Positions 1-7,033 of a DNA stretch of 29,259 bases are shown here, piece after piece (position 1 is the first letter of the stretch; each line of letters opens with the position of its first letter). Made by a program: the position numbers and the translations under genes. A model generated the notes under the pieces. That model was not told the DNA's origin, made no database searches, and saw nothing but the letters and a program-made list of their open reading frames with translations. The stretch comes from an uncultured Collinsella sp. (lineage in GTDB: Bacteria; Actinomycetota; Coriobacteriia; Coriobacteriales; Coriobacteriaceae). The stretch is from the NCBI GenBank assembly GCA_900549065.1, contig URNC01000007.1, forward strand, positions 1-29,259, read 5' to 3'.

Positions 1-45
1 GATGCAGCGTAGTCTCGTGGGCTCGGAGATGTGTATAAGAGACAG
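1..45 (+). other. Illumina Nextera i7 adapter and index (artefact)
   Basis: Bases 12-45 match the Nextera read-2 transposase adapter (GTCTCGTGGGCTCGG followed by the 19-bp Tn5 mosaic end AGATGTGTATAAGAGACAG). Bases 1-3 (GAT) fit the end of the P7 primer. Bases 4-11 (GCAGCGTA) sit exactly where the 8-nt i7 index lies; from memory this is the index sold as N721. This is untrimmed library sequence, not genome. Native DNA starts at 46. Confidence 0.98.
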
Positions 46-77
46 CCCCCTTGCTTCGCAAAGGTCGCGCGGGGGTT
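46..77 (+). terminator. possible terminator of a gene lying upstream of the contig
   Basis: The first native bases are CCCCCTTGC, and GCGCGGGGG follows about a dozen bases later. Together they make an imperfect GC stem followed by TTTCTTCT. This looks like the end of a plus-strand transcript from a gene outside the window. The middle word TTGCTTCGCAAAG also occurs in the loop of the big hairpin at 20160-20245. The rest of 78-212, before pth, shows no gene. Confidence 0.4.
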
Positions 78-212
78 TCTTCTGTTCCGACGGCTTGCTC
101 TGCTGCGGCCGTGCTTTTGTCTGGTGGGATTTCGCTGAAACGAAGTCTCGCCTTCGGCGGGCGTGGTAGCCTTTGTCGTTGATTGAACTATTTGTGTAAC
201 GAAGGGACAAAT

Positions 213-842
213 ATGGCAGCTGCACAGCCGCTTAAGATCCGCATGGTTGCTGGACTTGGCAACCCTGGCGATGAGTATGCCGAAACCCGCCACAACGCTG
301 GCTTCAAAGCAATCGACGAGCTGGCCCGTCAGGCCGGCGTCACGTACTGGAAAAACCAGGCCGGTGCCGAGGTCGCGCTCATCAACATCAACGACCCCGA
401 GGAAGAGGGCGGCAAGCGCCCGATTGTGCTGGTCAAGCCGCAGTCGTACATGAATACCTCGGGCGGTCCCATCTCCAAGCTCTGCCGCGAGTACAAGATC
501 AAGGCCGATGAGCTGCTCGTGATCCACGATGAGCTCGACATTCCCGCCGGCGACGTGCGCGTCAAGGTGGGCGGCGGCCACGCCGGTCACAACGGCCTGC
601 GTTCCATCATCGACAAGATGGGCAGCCGCGACTTCAGCCGCATCCGCACCGGCATCGGCAACCCTCCCGGCAAGATGCCCGTCGCTGACTACGTGCTTAA
701 GCAGCTGCGCGCCCGCGAGGCCGAGGATTTCCAGGACACCTGCGCCCGCGCGGCCGACGCCGCCGGCCTGGCGATCGTGCACGGCGTGGTCTACGCTCGC
801 GACCATGTCAACGGCGCCGCCTCCGCCAACGGCAAGCACTAA
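213..842 (+). CDS. pth: peptidyl-tRNA hydrolase
   Basis: This enzyme cleaves the ester bond of peptidyl-tRNAs that fall off stalled ribosomes and so recycles tRNA in the cytoplasm. The 209-aa product is the usual family length or slightly longer. It shows the family motifs in order: VAGLGNPGDEYAETRHNAGF near the N-terminus (substrate Asn and catalytic His), the LVKPQSYMN segment, the HDELDIPAGDVRVKVGGGHAGHNGLRS block with the catalytic Asp, and FSRIRTGIGNP. The ATG at 213 is preferred over the in-frame TTG at 183 because GAAGGGA lies at 201-207, about 5 nt upstream of it. The stop codon TAA (840-842) coincides with the first three bases of a 48-bp intergenic repeat element. An imperfect hairpin at 949-990 probably ends the transcript. 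No pth promoter is obvious. Confidence 0.97.
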   Translation: MAAAQPLKIRMVAGLGNPGDEYAETRHNAGFKAIDELARQAGVTYWKNQAGAEVALININDPEEEGGKRPIVLVKPQSYMNTSGGPISKLCREYKIKADELLVIHDELDIPAGDVRVKVGGGHAGHNGLRSIIDKMGSRDFSRIRTGIGNPPGKMPVADYVLKQLRAREAEDFQDTCARAADAAGLAIVHGVVYARDHVNGAASANGKH

Positions 843-887
843 AACCTACCATTTAGGGACAGGTTTATTTTGGCAGGTTTTACCTGC
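840..887 (+). repeat. 48-bp GGGACAG repeat element, copy 1, overlapping the pth stop
   Basis: The element starts with TAAAACCTACCATTTAGGG and ends with AGGTTTTACCTGC. It carries near-perfect terminal arms (AAAACCTACCA and TGGCAGGTTTT) around a GGGACAGG core. A second copy lies on the minus strand at 14745-14792 with 43 of 48 identical bases. In both places the first TAA of the element is the stop codon of the preceding gene. It is probably a REP-type or small non-autonomous repeat. Confidence 0.85.
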
Positions 888-948
888 GGAAACGCCCCAG
901 TTGCGGCATCGTAATAAACCGCGCGCCGCCATACGCACATAGCACCCC

Positions 949-990
949 AAAGGGAGCCGGCCTCATCACAACCCGAGGCCGGCCCCCTTT
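949..990 (+). terminator. terminator-like hairpin after pth
   Basis: AAAGGG-A-GCCGGCCTC pairs with GAGGCCGGC-C-CCCTTT around the 10-nt loop ATCACAACCC, with one mismatch. It is followed by a weak T-run (GCCGTTTT). It lies between pth and the next promoter. Confidence 0.7.
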
Positions 991-1105
991 GCCGTTTTAC
1001 CCGATAAAACTGACCAAAATATACCTGCCCCTGTTTGGTAGGTCAAAGTGGATAAACCCTGCTCCCAACCGCCGAAGACACACGTAAGTGACATGTCCGT
1101 GAGGG

Positions 1106-1111
1106 TATAAT
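1106..1111 (+). promoter_or_regulatory. -10 box of the putative nfnAB promoter
   Basis: A perfect TATAAT stands at 1106-1111, about 105 bases before the nfnA start. No good -35 hexamer is found at the normal distance, so the promoter may depend on an activator. Transcription from here would give a leader of about 100 nt. Confidence 0.5.
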
Positions 1112-1116
1112 TTGCA

Positions 1117-1198
1117 CCGTATGTCTGCACAACGCCTGTGCGCGTACGGTTTTATTCGGGCTACCGTCCATTTCCGTGGAGGCACGGTTCGGCAGCCC
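1117..1198 (+). promoter_or_regulatory. structured 5' leader of nfnAB, attenuator-like
   Basis: Two hairpins follow the -10 box. The first is CCGTA...GCACA-ACGCC-TGTGC...TACGG (1117-1149), directly followed by TTTTATT, as in an intrinsic terminator. The second is GGGCTACCGT (1158-1167) pairing with ACGGT...AGCCC (ending at 1198). This could be an attenuated leader. No known riboswitch class was recognised. Confidence 0.35.
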
Positions 1199-1216
1199 TA
1201 ACAAGAGAGGGGTTCT

Positions 1217-2056
1217 ATGTATAAGATCCTGGAGAAGACGCAGTTCTCGGAGAAGGTGTTCAAGTTCCGCATCGAGGCGCCTGCAATCGCCAAGCATGCG
1301 CACGCTGGACAGTTCCTCATGGTTCGCGCCAACGAGACGGGCGAGCGTGTCCCGTTTACCCTGGCCGGCTGGAACGGTGACGAGGGCTGGGTCGAGTTCA
1401 TCTTCATGGTGATCGGCAAGACCACCGAGATGCTGTCTACCTACGAGGCCGGCGAGTCGCTGCGCGACGTCGTGGGCCCGCTGGGCGTTCCCACCGAGAT
1501 GGCCGAGGGCCCCTGCGCCGTCATTGGCGGCGGCGTCGGCCTGGCAATTGCCTTCCCGGTCGCCAAGCACCTGGTCGAGACCGGTCACGAGGTGCACGCC
1601 ATCATGGGCGCCCGCACCAAGGACCTCCTGCTCATGGAGGACCAGTTCCGCGAGCTCCTCGACGAAGATCACATCCACATCACCACTGACGACGGCTCCT
1701 ACGGCGAGCAGGGCGTTGTCACCGCTCCGCTGGAGCGCCTGCTGCAGGACAAGGCCGTGAGCCAGGTCTTCTGCGTCGGCCCCGTTCCGATGATGAAGTT
1801 CTCGACCCTCACAGCCCAGAAGTACGACACCCCCATCACCGCGTCGCTCAACCCCATCATGGTTGACGGCACCGGCATGTGCGGCTGCTGCCGCGTCGAG
1901 GTGGGCGGCGTGACCAAGTTCGCTTGCGTCGACGGCCCCGACTTCGATGCCACCCTGGTCGACTGGGATGACCTTCGTGCCCGCCAGGCCGCTTACCGTT
2001 CCGAAGAGGGCGAGTCCCTCAAGGCCTATGAGGAAAAGAGCTGCGCATGCCACTAG
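1217..2056 (+). CDS. nfnA: NfnA-like ferredoxin-NADP reductase subunit (FAD/NAD and [2Fe-2S])
   Basis: The 279-aa protein belongs to the dihydroorotate dehydrogenase electron-transfer / sulfide dehydrogenase subunit family. An N-terminal FAD-binding barrel (residues about 1-100) contains RVPFTLAGW. A NAD-binding domain with AVIGGGVGLAIAFPVAKHL and CVGPVPMMK follows. Near the C-terminus, GTGMCGCCRVEVGG and FACVDGPDFDA hold the cysteines that bind the [2Fe-2S] cluster. With the next gene it forms the NfnAB pair, which couples NADH and reduced ferredoxin to NADP+ reduction in anaerobes. The start is supported by GAGAGG at 1205-1210. Its last 10 bases overlap the start of nfnB, implying translational coupling. 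A PyrK role is less likely because no pyrD is adjacent and the partner is a glutamate-synthase-small-chain-like protein. Confidence 0.88.
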   Translation: MYKILEKTQFSEKVFKFRIEAPAIAKHAHAGQFLMVRANETGERVPFTLAGWNGDEGWVEFIFMVIGKTTEMLSTYEAGESLRDVVGPLGVPTEMAEGPCAVIGGGVGLAIAFPVAKHLVETGHEVHAIMGARTKDLLLMEDQFRELLDEDHIHITTDDGSYGEQGVVTAPLERLLQDKAVSQVFCVGPVPMMKFSTLTAQKYDTPITASLNPIMVDGTGMCGCCRVEVGGVTKFACVDGPDFDATLVDWDDLRARQAAYRSEEGESLKAYEEKSCACH

Positions 2057-3456
2057 TTAACGGTCGTTTCGTTGCCGATATGAAGTCGCCCCGCACCCCC
2101 GATAACGAGGAGCCGGCTGCCGAGCGCGCCTGCGACTTCCGCCCCGTCGACAAGGGCTTCACCGAGGAGATGGCGCTGGCCGAGGCCGAGCGCTGCCTCA
2201 ACTGCAAGAAGCCGTTCTGTGTTGAGGGCTGCCCCGTCAACATCAACATCCCCCGCTTTATCGAGCAGATCCGCGAGAAGGACTTCGGCGGCGCTCTCGA
2301 TACCATCCGCGAGGACTCCATGCTTCCCGCCATCTGCGGCCGCGTCTGCCCGCAGGAGAACCAGTGCGAGGGCAAGTGCATCCGTGGCAAGAAGTCCGAG
2401 CCCGTGGCCATCGGCCAGCTCGAGCGCTTCCTGGGTGACCGCCCCGAGCTCGCCTCCACGCCCAAGATGGCCCCCAAGAACGGCAAGAAGGTCGCCGTCG
2501 TCGGCTCCGGCCCGTCCGGCATCACCTGCGCCGGCGAGCTCGCCCGCAACGGCTTTGACGTCACCGTCTTCGAGGCCTTCTTCACCGGCGGCGGCGTACT
2601 GGTCTACGGCATCCCCGAGTTCCGTCTGCCCAAGGCAGTCGTCAAGCGCGAGATTGACGGCCTGGAGGACATGGGCGTCAAGTTTGAGTACAACTCCGTC
2701 GTGGGCAACATGGCCACGGCCGAGGAGCTGTTCGAGCAGGGCTTCGACGCCATCTACGTGGCGACCGGCGCTGGCCTGCCCAAGTTCCTCAACGTCCCCG
2801 GCGAGAACCTGCCCAACGTCTTCTTCGCAAACGAGTACCTCACCCGTGTGAACCTGATGAAGGCCAACAAGTTCCCCGAGTACGACACCCCCACCAAGCA
2901 CGGCAAGAACGTCGTCGTCTTTGGCGGCGGCAACGTGGCTATGGACGCCGTCCGTACCGCCAAGCGCCTGGGCGCCGAGCACGCCATCATCGCCTACCGT
3001 CGTACCGAGGACGAGATGCCCTGCCGTCGCGCCGAACTGCACCACGCTAAGGCCGAGGGCGTCGAGGTTCTGCCGCTCGTCTCCCCGCTCGAGTTTGTCG
3101 CTGGCGAGGACGGCTCCGTGTGCGCCGTCAAGGTCCAGAAGATGGAGCTCGGCGAGCCCGACGAGTCCGGCCGCCGTCGCCCGGTGCCCATCGAGGGCGC
3201 CATCGAGGAGATCCCCTGCGACGTCGCGATCTCGGCTATCGGCACCAACGCCAACCCCTTCGCTGCCAAGATCGGCGGCAAGATGGAGCTCAACAAGTGG
3301 GGCTACATCGTTGCCGACGAGGAGACCGGCCAGACCACCGATCCCCGCATCTGGGCCGGCGGCGACATCGTCACCGGTGCCGCTACGGTCATTCTGGCGA
3401 TGGGCGCCGGCAAGAAGGCCGCTGCCTCCATTACCAAGAGCCTGCTGGGCGAGTAA
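2047..3456 (+). CDS. nfnB: NfnB-like NADPH-dependent oxidoreductase (glutamate synthase small-chain family)
   Basis: The 469-aa protein has the architecture of the GltD-like / NfnB flavoprotein. The N-terminal region carries two cysteine groups, CLNCKKPFCVEGCP and CGRVCPQENQCEGKC, as in proteins binding two [4Fe-4S] clusters. An FAD-binding Rossmann motif (VAVVGSGPSGITCAGELA) comes next, then the FGGGNVAMDAVRTAKRLGA NADPH-binding segment and a C-terminal FAD segment (IWAGGDIVTGAATVILAMGAG). Directly overlapping NfnA, it would form the bifurcating NADH-dependent reduced ferredoxin:NADP+ oxidoreductase. Many genomes annotate it as glutamate synthase small subunit, but no large glutamate synthase subunit lies nearby. 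A clear intrinsic terminator follows at 3486-3524. Confidence 0.9.
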   Translation: MPLVNGRFVADMKSPRTPDNEEPAAERACDFRPVDKGFTEEMALAEAERCLNCKKPFCVEGCPVNINIPRFIEQIREKDFGGALDTIREDSMLPAICGRVCPQENQCEGKCIRGKKSEPVAIGQLERFLGDRPELASTPKMAPKNGKKVAVVGSGPSGITCAGELARNGFDVTVFEAFFTGGGVLVYGIPEFRLPKAVVKREIDGLEDMGVKFEYNSVVGNMATAEELFEQGFDAIYVATGAGLPKFLNVPGENLPNVFFANEYLTRVNLMKANKFPEYDTPTKHGKNVVVFGGGNVAMDAVRTAKRLGAEHAIIAYRRTEDEMPCRRAELHHAKAEGVEVLPLVSPLEFVAGEDGSVCAVKVQKMELGEPDESGRRRPVPIEGAIEEIPCDVAISAIGTNANPFAAKIGGKMELNKWGYIVADEETGQTTDPRIWAGGDIVTGAATVILAMGAGKKAAASITKSLLGE

Positions 3457-3485
3457 TCACCCTCAGCGTTAGCCACCAAAACGGC

Positions 3486-3524
3486 AAAGTCCCCGTCGAG
3501 CACACGCCCGGCGGGGACTTTTTC
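3486..3524 (+). terminator. intrinsic terminator after nfnAB
   Basis: AAAGTCCCCG (3486-3495) pairs perfectly with CGGGGACTTT (3512-3521), and the run continues as TTTCT. The stem is 10 bp with a 16-nt loop. Confidence 0.88.
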
Positions 3525-3540
3525 TATGCCGACCGCCCGA

Positions 3541-3573
3541 CCACCACAAAGGGGACAGGCACCTTTGTGGTGG
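3541..3573 (+). repeat. 33-bp GGGGACAGGC inverted repeat, copy A
   Basis: CCACCACAAAGG and CCTTTGTGGTGG form perfect 12-bp arms around GGACAGGCA. The whole 33-mer occurs again, exactly reverse-complemented, at 6349-6381. Confidence 0.92.
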
Positions 3574-3608
3574 TTGGGGGCCTAGTCGGCGAACCGATTC
3601 CGACGTTT

Positions 3609-3746
3609 GTCTCAATCTGTAACAGTTAGAGACCAAATTCCTCGCCACGTGTTACAGATCGAGACGTTAGGTTAGCGGCTGAACAGTTCGTCTCAATCTG
3701 TAACACCTAGAGCCCAACTATCAGGTTTGGTGTTACAGATCGAGAT
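3609..3746. repeat. tandem pair of GTTACAGAT hairpin repeats
   Basis: Two units stand 81 bases apart. Unit 1 pairs GTCTCAATCTGTAACA (3609-3624) with TGTTACAGATCGAGAC (3650-3665), with one mismatch. Unit 2 pairs the same left arm (3690-3705) with a near-identical right arm ending at 3746. The loops differ but share TAGAGNCCAA just after the left arm. The pair fills the convergent gap between nfnB and the minus-strand adhesin gene. This is a REP-like arrangement and not a CRISPR. Confidence 0.85.
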
Positions 3747-3783
3747 TTTGTAAAAGCCGAGAATGGGCGCTGCCACCAAAAGC

Positions 3784-5346
3784 CTAGCGCTTGCGGCGCT
3801 TGGTTGCGGCGATGCCGGCAGCGGCAACGGTTGCGCCGGCGATGCCAAGGGCCGCTGCCGCCGTCGCGGCGTTGTCGCCCGTGGCGGCCAGAGTGCCCAC
3901 GGACTTCTGGGCAGCGGTGGCCTTCGCGGCCGGCTTGGAGGCAGCAGTCGTGGAACTCGCCTGAGTCAGCGTCACGGACGGCGTGCCAGTCTCACTTCCG
4001 CCGCCTGGCTGCGGCGTGGGAGCCGGGGTAGGCTCAGGCTGCGGCGTGGGCTCAGGCTCGACCGCATCTCCGGAGCTGATTACCACGCTGCGGGCAACCT
4101 CGTCGGAGGTCCTAACATCCTGGATAGTGGACGACCCGGCAGCACCGATGACGAGTCCGTTTCCCGTAGTTTCTCGCACAGTGCCGCCGGCGGGAGTCGT
4201 AACTACCGATCCGCCATCAATTGAGAGACAAGGGGCTGCATCACCTTGATTGACAGCGTAGATTGCCGCTGCATTACCCGACACCTCAACATTTGAATTA
4301 ATGATGTCAATTCGAGGGATGGCGGACTGGGAGCCGGACTGGGAATATATTCCGTAGCCATGTTTACGACTGTGGCCAGTTCCGTCACCGCATCGAACTG
4401 TAAGGCTCGAATTCTCGACGAGCGCCCGCGACACGCCGTCCTGCGCGCGCATCCAAACACCATCCAAAACCTCGACACTATCACTCGCCACGAGCGTAGC
4501 ATCCGCCCCGTTGGTAATACTCAAATATGTATCCTTACCCCCGGACGAATACAGGGCGACCGACAACATGTTTGCATTACGCGCCGCCGCATCTAATTTT
4601 GCGTTATCCACCGCGATGCGGCCTCCATGCTCGGAGGAGATGTTTTCGGCATAGACTGCAACGGCATTGAGCCCCCCATTCGCCTCCGCCTCGACGTGGA
4701 CGTCGGCGCCCTCGTTAATGGTTATGTTGCCTGCCCGCGTATGAATGCCGATGGTATGAGGCACTTTGTTCGTTGCCGTCACGTTAACGTTGGCACCGCG
4801 GATGTCCACGTCGCCGCCGGCCTTACCGTCCCCCGAAACCGCTATCGTATCGGTCCCGGCCGTCGCGTTGAGAGTCACGTCGCCCGAGATGGCGAGGCTA
4901 CCGCACTCGACCTTAACAGCGCTCCTGCTCTTCTGTGGTTCGGCCGTCGCGTTGAGGGTTCCCTCCCCCGTGATGGCAAGGTTGCCGTCCTTGACCTCGA
5001 TAGCGCTCTGCAAGGAATCGGCCGTTACGGTGTTGGTGCCCGTCACGCCGATATTGAGGTTGCCCTGAGCGCTGATACCGGCGCCGTTGTAGCCATTGAG
5101 CTTCATGTCGTCGGCGCCGTCCCAGGACCACGTTCCGGCCTCGTCGCCGGCGCCCTTGTTGTACTGCGTGCCGCCGACGTTGACCCATTTGGCGGCGAGC
5201 GCCACGCTGGGTAGCAGCAGCTGACCGACCATGAGCGCGCAAGCCCCCGCGCAGGCGAGCTTGGCGCCCACGCGACGCCACGTTCCGTGAGAGAGCGCGC
5301 ACGCGCGGCCGTGGTCGATTGGGTTGTCATGGATTTGCTTTCGCAT
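3784..5346 (-). CDS. secreted, sortase-anchored repeat protein with LAATG sorting signal (adhesin-like)
   Basis: The 520-aa product has a signal peptide at residues 1-52 (RR-rich n-region, hydrophobic ACAGACALMVGQLLLPSVAL, then AAA). The central region (about 55-420) alternates short strands with patterns like GNLAITGEGTLNATA, GSLAISGDVTLNATA and GNITINEGADVHVEA, typical of right-handed beta-helix surface proteins. A proline-rich spacer (EPEPTPQPEPTPAPTPQPGG) and a sorting signal follow: LAATG at about 486-490, an Ala-rich membrane segment and the KRRKR tail. LAATG deviates from LPXTG at the Pro position. The ATG at 5346 is chosen because AGGAGG stands 5 nt upstream; an open frame continues far upstream but lacks support. 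A class B sortase lies at 18559-19563. The ligand is unknown. Confidence 0.85.
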   Translation of the reverse strand: MRKQIHDNPIDHGRACALSHGTWRRVGAKLACAGACALMVGQLLLPSVALAAKWVNVGGTQYNKGAGDEAGTWSWDGADDMKLNGYNGAGISAQGNLNIGVTGTNTVTADSLQSAIEVKDGNLAITGEGTLNATAEPQKSRSAVKVECGSLAISGDVTLNATAGTDTIAVSGDGKAGGDVDIRGANVNVTATNKVPHTIGIHTRAGNITINEGADVHVEAEANGGLNAVAVYAENISSEHGGRIAVDNAKLDAAARNANMLSVALYSSGGKDTYLSITNGADATLVASDSVEVLDGVWMRAQDGVSRALVENSSLTVRCGDGTGHSRKHGYGIYSQSGSQSAIPRIDIINSNVEVSGNAAAIYAVNQGDAAPCLSIDGGSVVTTPAGGTVRETTGNGLVIGAAGSSTIQDVRTSDEVARSVVISSGDAVEPEPTPQPEPTPAPTPQPGGGSETGTPSVTLTQASSTTAASKPAAKATAAQKSVGTLAATGDNAATAAAALGIAGATVAAAGIAATKRRKR

Positions 5347-5376
5347 ATGAGCCTCCTTGTTGTAAGGGGTGCTTCT

Positions 5377-5391
5377 GTAACACCATGTTAC
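5377..5391. promoter_or_regulatory. small palindrome upstream of the adhesin gene
   Basis: GTAACA-CCA-TGTTAC lies 30-45 bases before the adhesin start codon, in its 5' region. The word TCTGTAACACC here also occurs in the hairpin repeat at 3698-3708. It could be an operator or a repeat remnant. Confidence 0.3.
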
Positions 5392-5460
5392 GGGAAGATA
5401 TCCGGATCCCGGGGCACAAATTCTCATGTGGCGCACCTGCCAGCGCAAAAGGCAACGAGC

Positions 5461-6340
5461 ATGCGATTGCCAAGCGCGCCCCCCGAAAGGCCTGCCATCA
5501 ATCCCTTTGTTGAGCCCTCTCATGCCCTCGCCAAACAGGCATGCTGGAGCATCGCGCTCGTCATGATTCTTGCCTGCTTGTTCTCGACCCTCGACAACGT
5601 GGTCACACTCTCCAACGCCCACGGCACCATTGCCGTGCAAGCCTGGCCGCGCCTCTTTTTGGCGGCAAGCGGCCTTGCCGCCGGTGTTATCTTTGATCTT
5701 GCCGAGCGCCGCTACATGGGACTTGTCATGCTCGGCATCGCCGTGCTCTCGACCATTTCCATCCTGGCCGTGGAGGCCGGCGCCGATCCCAACCTGGGCC
5801 TTGTCGTCTTTTACCTGAGCTCGGGCTTTTTCGTCACGTTCTTTACCGCCACCTTTACACAGCTGGCACCGCGCATGCATGCGCCCGCCCTTTTGGGCTG
5901 GCATGGGCCGCGCCGCCAACAATGTATGCGCTTTCACCACATCGGGCATCTCGCTTGCCCTCGTGACCTCGGGCAACGTTGCTCTCATCATGATCGGCGC
6001 GCTCGTTTTGCTCGTCGCCGCCTGCGCAGCATTCGTGGCAGCCGGCTTGTTCCGCCTGCCCCAAACCGAGCAGGAGCGCGAACATCAACAGCTTGCCGAG
6101 GAGGCACTGGCAGCACCGAGTATCGAGGAGCAGCGTCAGGCCTTCATCGCCGATCACGCTCTCACCCCGCGCGAAGTCGACGTGCTCGTAGCCGTAACCT
6201 AGGACGAACGCCCGCTCAAGCAGATCGCCGAGGAGCTCGGCATCTCGATGCGCATGGTACAGCGCCACCTGAGCTCTATCTACCAAAAGACCGACACGCA
6301 GACGCGCGCCGGTCTCACCAAGGTCTTCCCCTCGGCCTAA
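5461..6340 (+). pseudogene. decayed membrane-bound LuxR-family transcriptional regulator
   Basis: Six membrane segments can be read in two frames: QACWSIALVMILACLFS, WPRLFLAASGLAAGVIFDL, YMGLVMLGIAVLSTISIL, LGLVVFYLSSGFFVTFF, then in the shifted frame FWAGMGRAANNVCAF and VALIMIGALVLLVAACAAF. A LuxR helix-turn-helix follows (LTPREVDVLVAVT, stop, DERPLKQIAEELGISMRMVQ). Three lesions are visible. The first six helices of the usual 12-helix protein are missing. A tandem CATGCATG at 5874-5881 shifts the frame; removing one CATG restores RMRPPFWAGMGR. A TAG at 6200-6202 interrupts the HTH domain. It is divergent from the adhesin gene, which such a regulator might once have controlled. The 5' boundary is uncertain. 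Confidence 0.88.
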
Positions 6341-6343
6341 AAC

Positions 6344-6386
6344 AAAAACCACCACAAAGGTGCCTGTCCCCTTTGTGGTGGTTTTT
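6344..6386. repeat. 33-bp inverted repeat copy B with A/T flanks, acting as bidirectional terminator
   Basis: The exact reverse complement of the 3541-3573 element lies at 6349-6381. Here it is flanked by AAAAA and TTTTT, making a 17-bp stem with T-tracts on both strands. It sits between the convergent LuxR pseudogene and the cytidylate-kinase-like gene, so it can end transcription from both sides. Confidence 0.9.
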
Positions 6387-6392
6387 GGTCGG

Positions 6393-7016
6393 TTAGCCTT
6401 CGAGCTGGGCCACTTTGTAGCGGTAGGCAGCGGCGATAACGTCCTTGCAGCCCTCGCGGCCCAGCTTGGCGCGGTTGACGACGATATCCTTGCCGCTCGT
6501 CATCTTCCACTTTCCGGCGCTATAGCGCTTATAGAACGCCTCGCGCGCCTTCTGCTGCTGCTTGACCAGCTTGGCGCCTTTCTTTTTATTAAGGCCACGC
6601 TTCTTGCGCACGATCTCGACGCGGTCCTCAAAGGGTGCGGTCACCAGCACGGCAATGTGGTTGGGGTTGTTGCGCAGCAGATAATCGGACAGACGGCCTT
6701 CGATAATGCAGCTCTCGGTCTCGCCCAGATCCAAAATCACCTGGCTCATCTTTTGGAACAACTTGTCCGAGTACGAGCGCGCGTCGTAACGGTCGGGCAG
6801 AAACGCCATGTTCTCCACGGCCAGACGCTCGTCATAGGCGGCCATCTTATCGAGCGACTCGCCCGCGCGCAGCGACGCGCGCACCAGCAGCTCGTTATCG
6901 TACAGCGGAATCCCCAGCTCATCGGCGAGGATACGGCCAATCTCGTGGCCCTCGGCGCCAAAGTCGCGCGCGATGGTAATGACCACAGGACTCTTCTTAT
7001 TCTCCAGATCGCTCAT
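6393..7016 (-). CDS. cytidylate kinase-like family protein
   Basis: The 207-aa protein opens with VVITIARDFGAEGHEIGRIL, the modified P-loop region of the cytidylate kinase-like family. It continues with ELGIPLYDNELL, a CIIEGRLSDYLL strand and a basic lid-like region (FEDRVEIVRKKRGLNKKKGAK) with many Lys and Arg. The family resembles nucleoside monophosphate kinases, but its physiological substrate is generally not established. The start is set at 7016, where AGAAAGGAA stands 6 nt upstream. The longer frame to 7061 would translate through a GGGAC repeat element. It lies downstream of the amino-acid ABC operon, separated by that element. Confidence 0.8.
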   Translation of the reverse strand: MSDLENKKSPVVITIARDFGAEGHEIGRILADELGIPLYDNELLVRASLRAGESLDKMAAYDERLAVENMAFLPDRYDARSYSDKLFQKMSQVILDLGETESCIIEGRLSDYLLRNNPNHIAVLVTAPFEDRVEIVRKKRGLNKKKGAKLVKQQQKAREAFYKRYSAGKWKMTSGKDIVVNRAKLGREGCKDVIAAAYRYKVAQLEG

Positions 7017-7033
7017 CGCGATTCCTTTCTCTA

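Noticed and set aside
997..1185. 62-codon minus-strand frame in the pth-nfnA gap
   Set aside because: No ribosome binding site or domain is seen, and the region carries a -10 box and hairpins for the plus-strand genes.
3609..3746. Possible CRISPR array
   Set aside because: There are only two units, each an inverted repeat with its own loop. There are no equal-length spacers and no cas genes.
5287..5460. Upstream in-frame extension of the LuxR pseudogene
   Set aside because: It runs through the adhesin start and its ribosome binding site and does not resemble the missing membrane helices.
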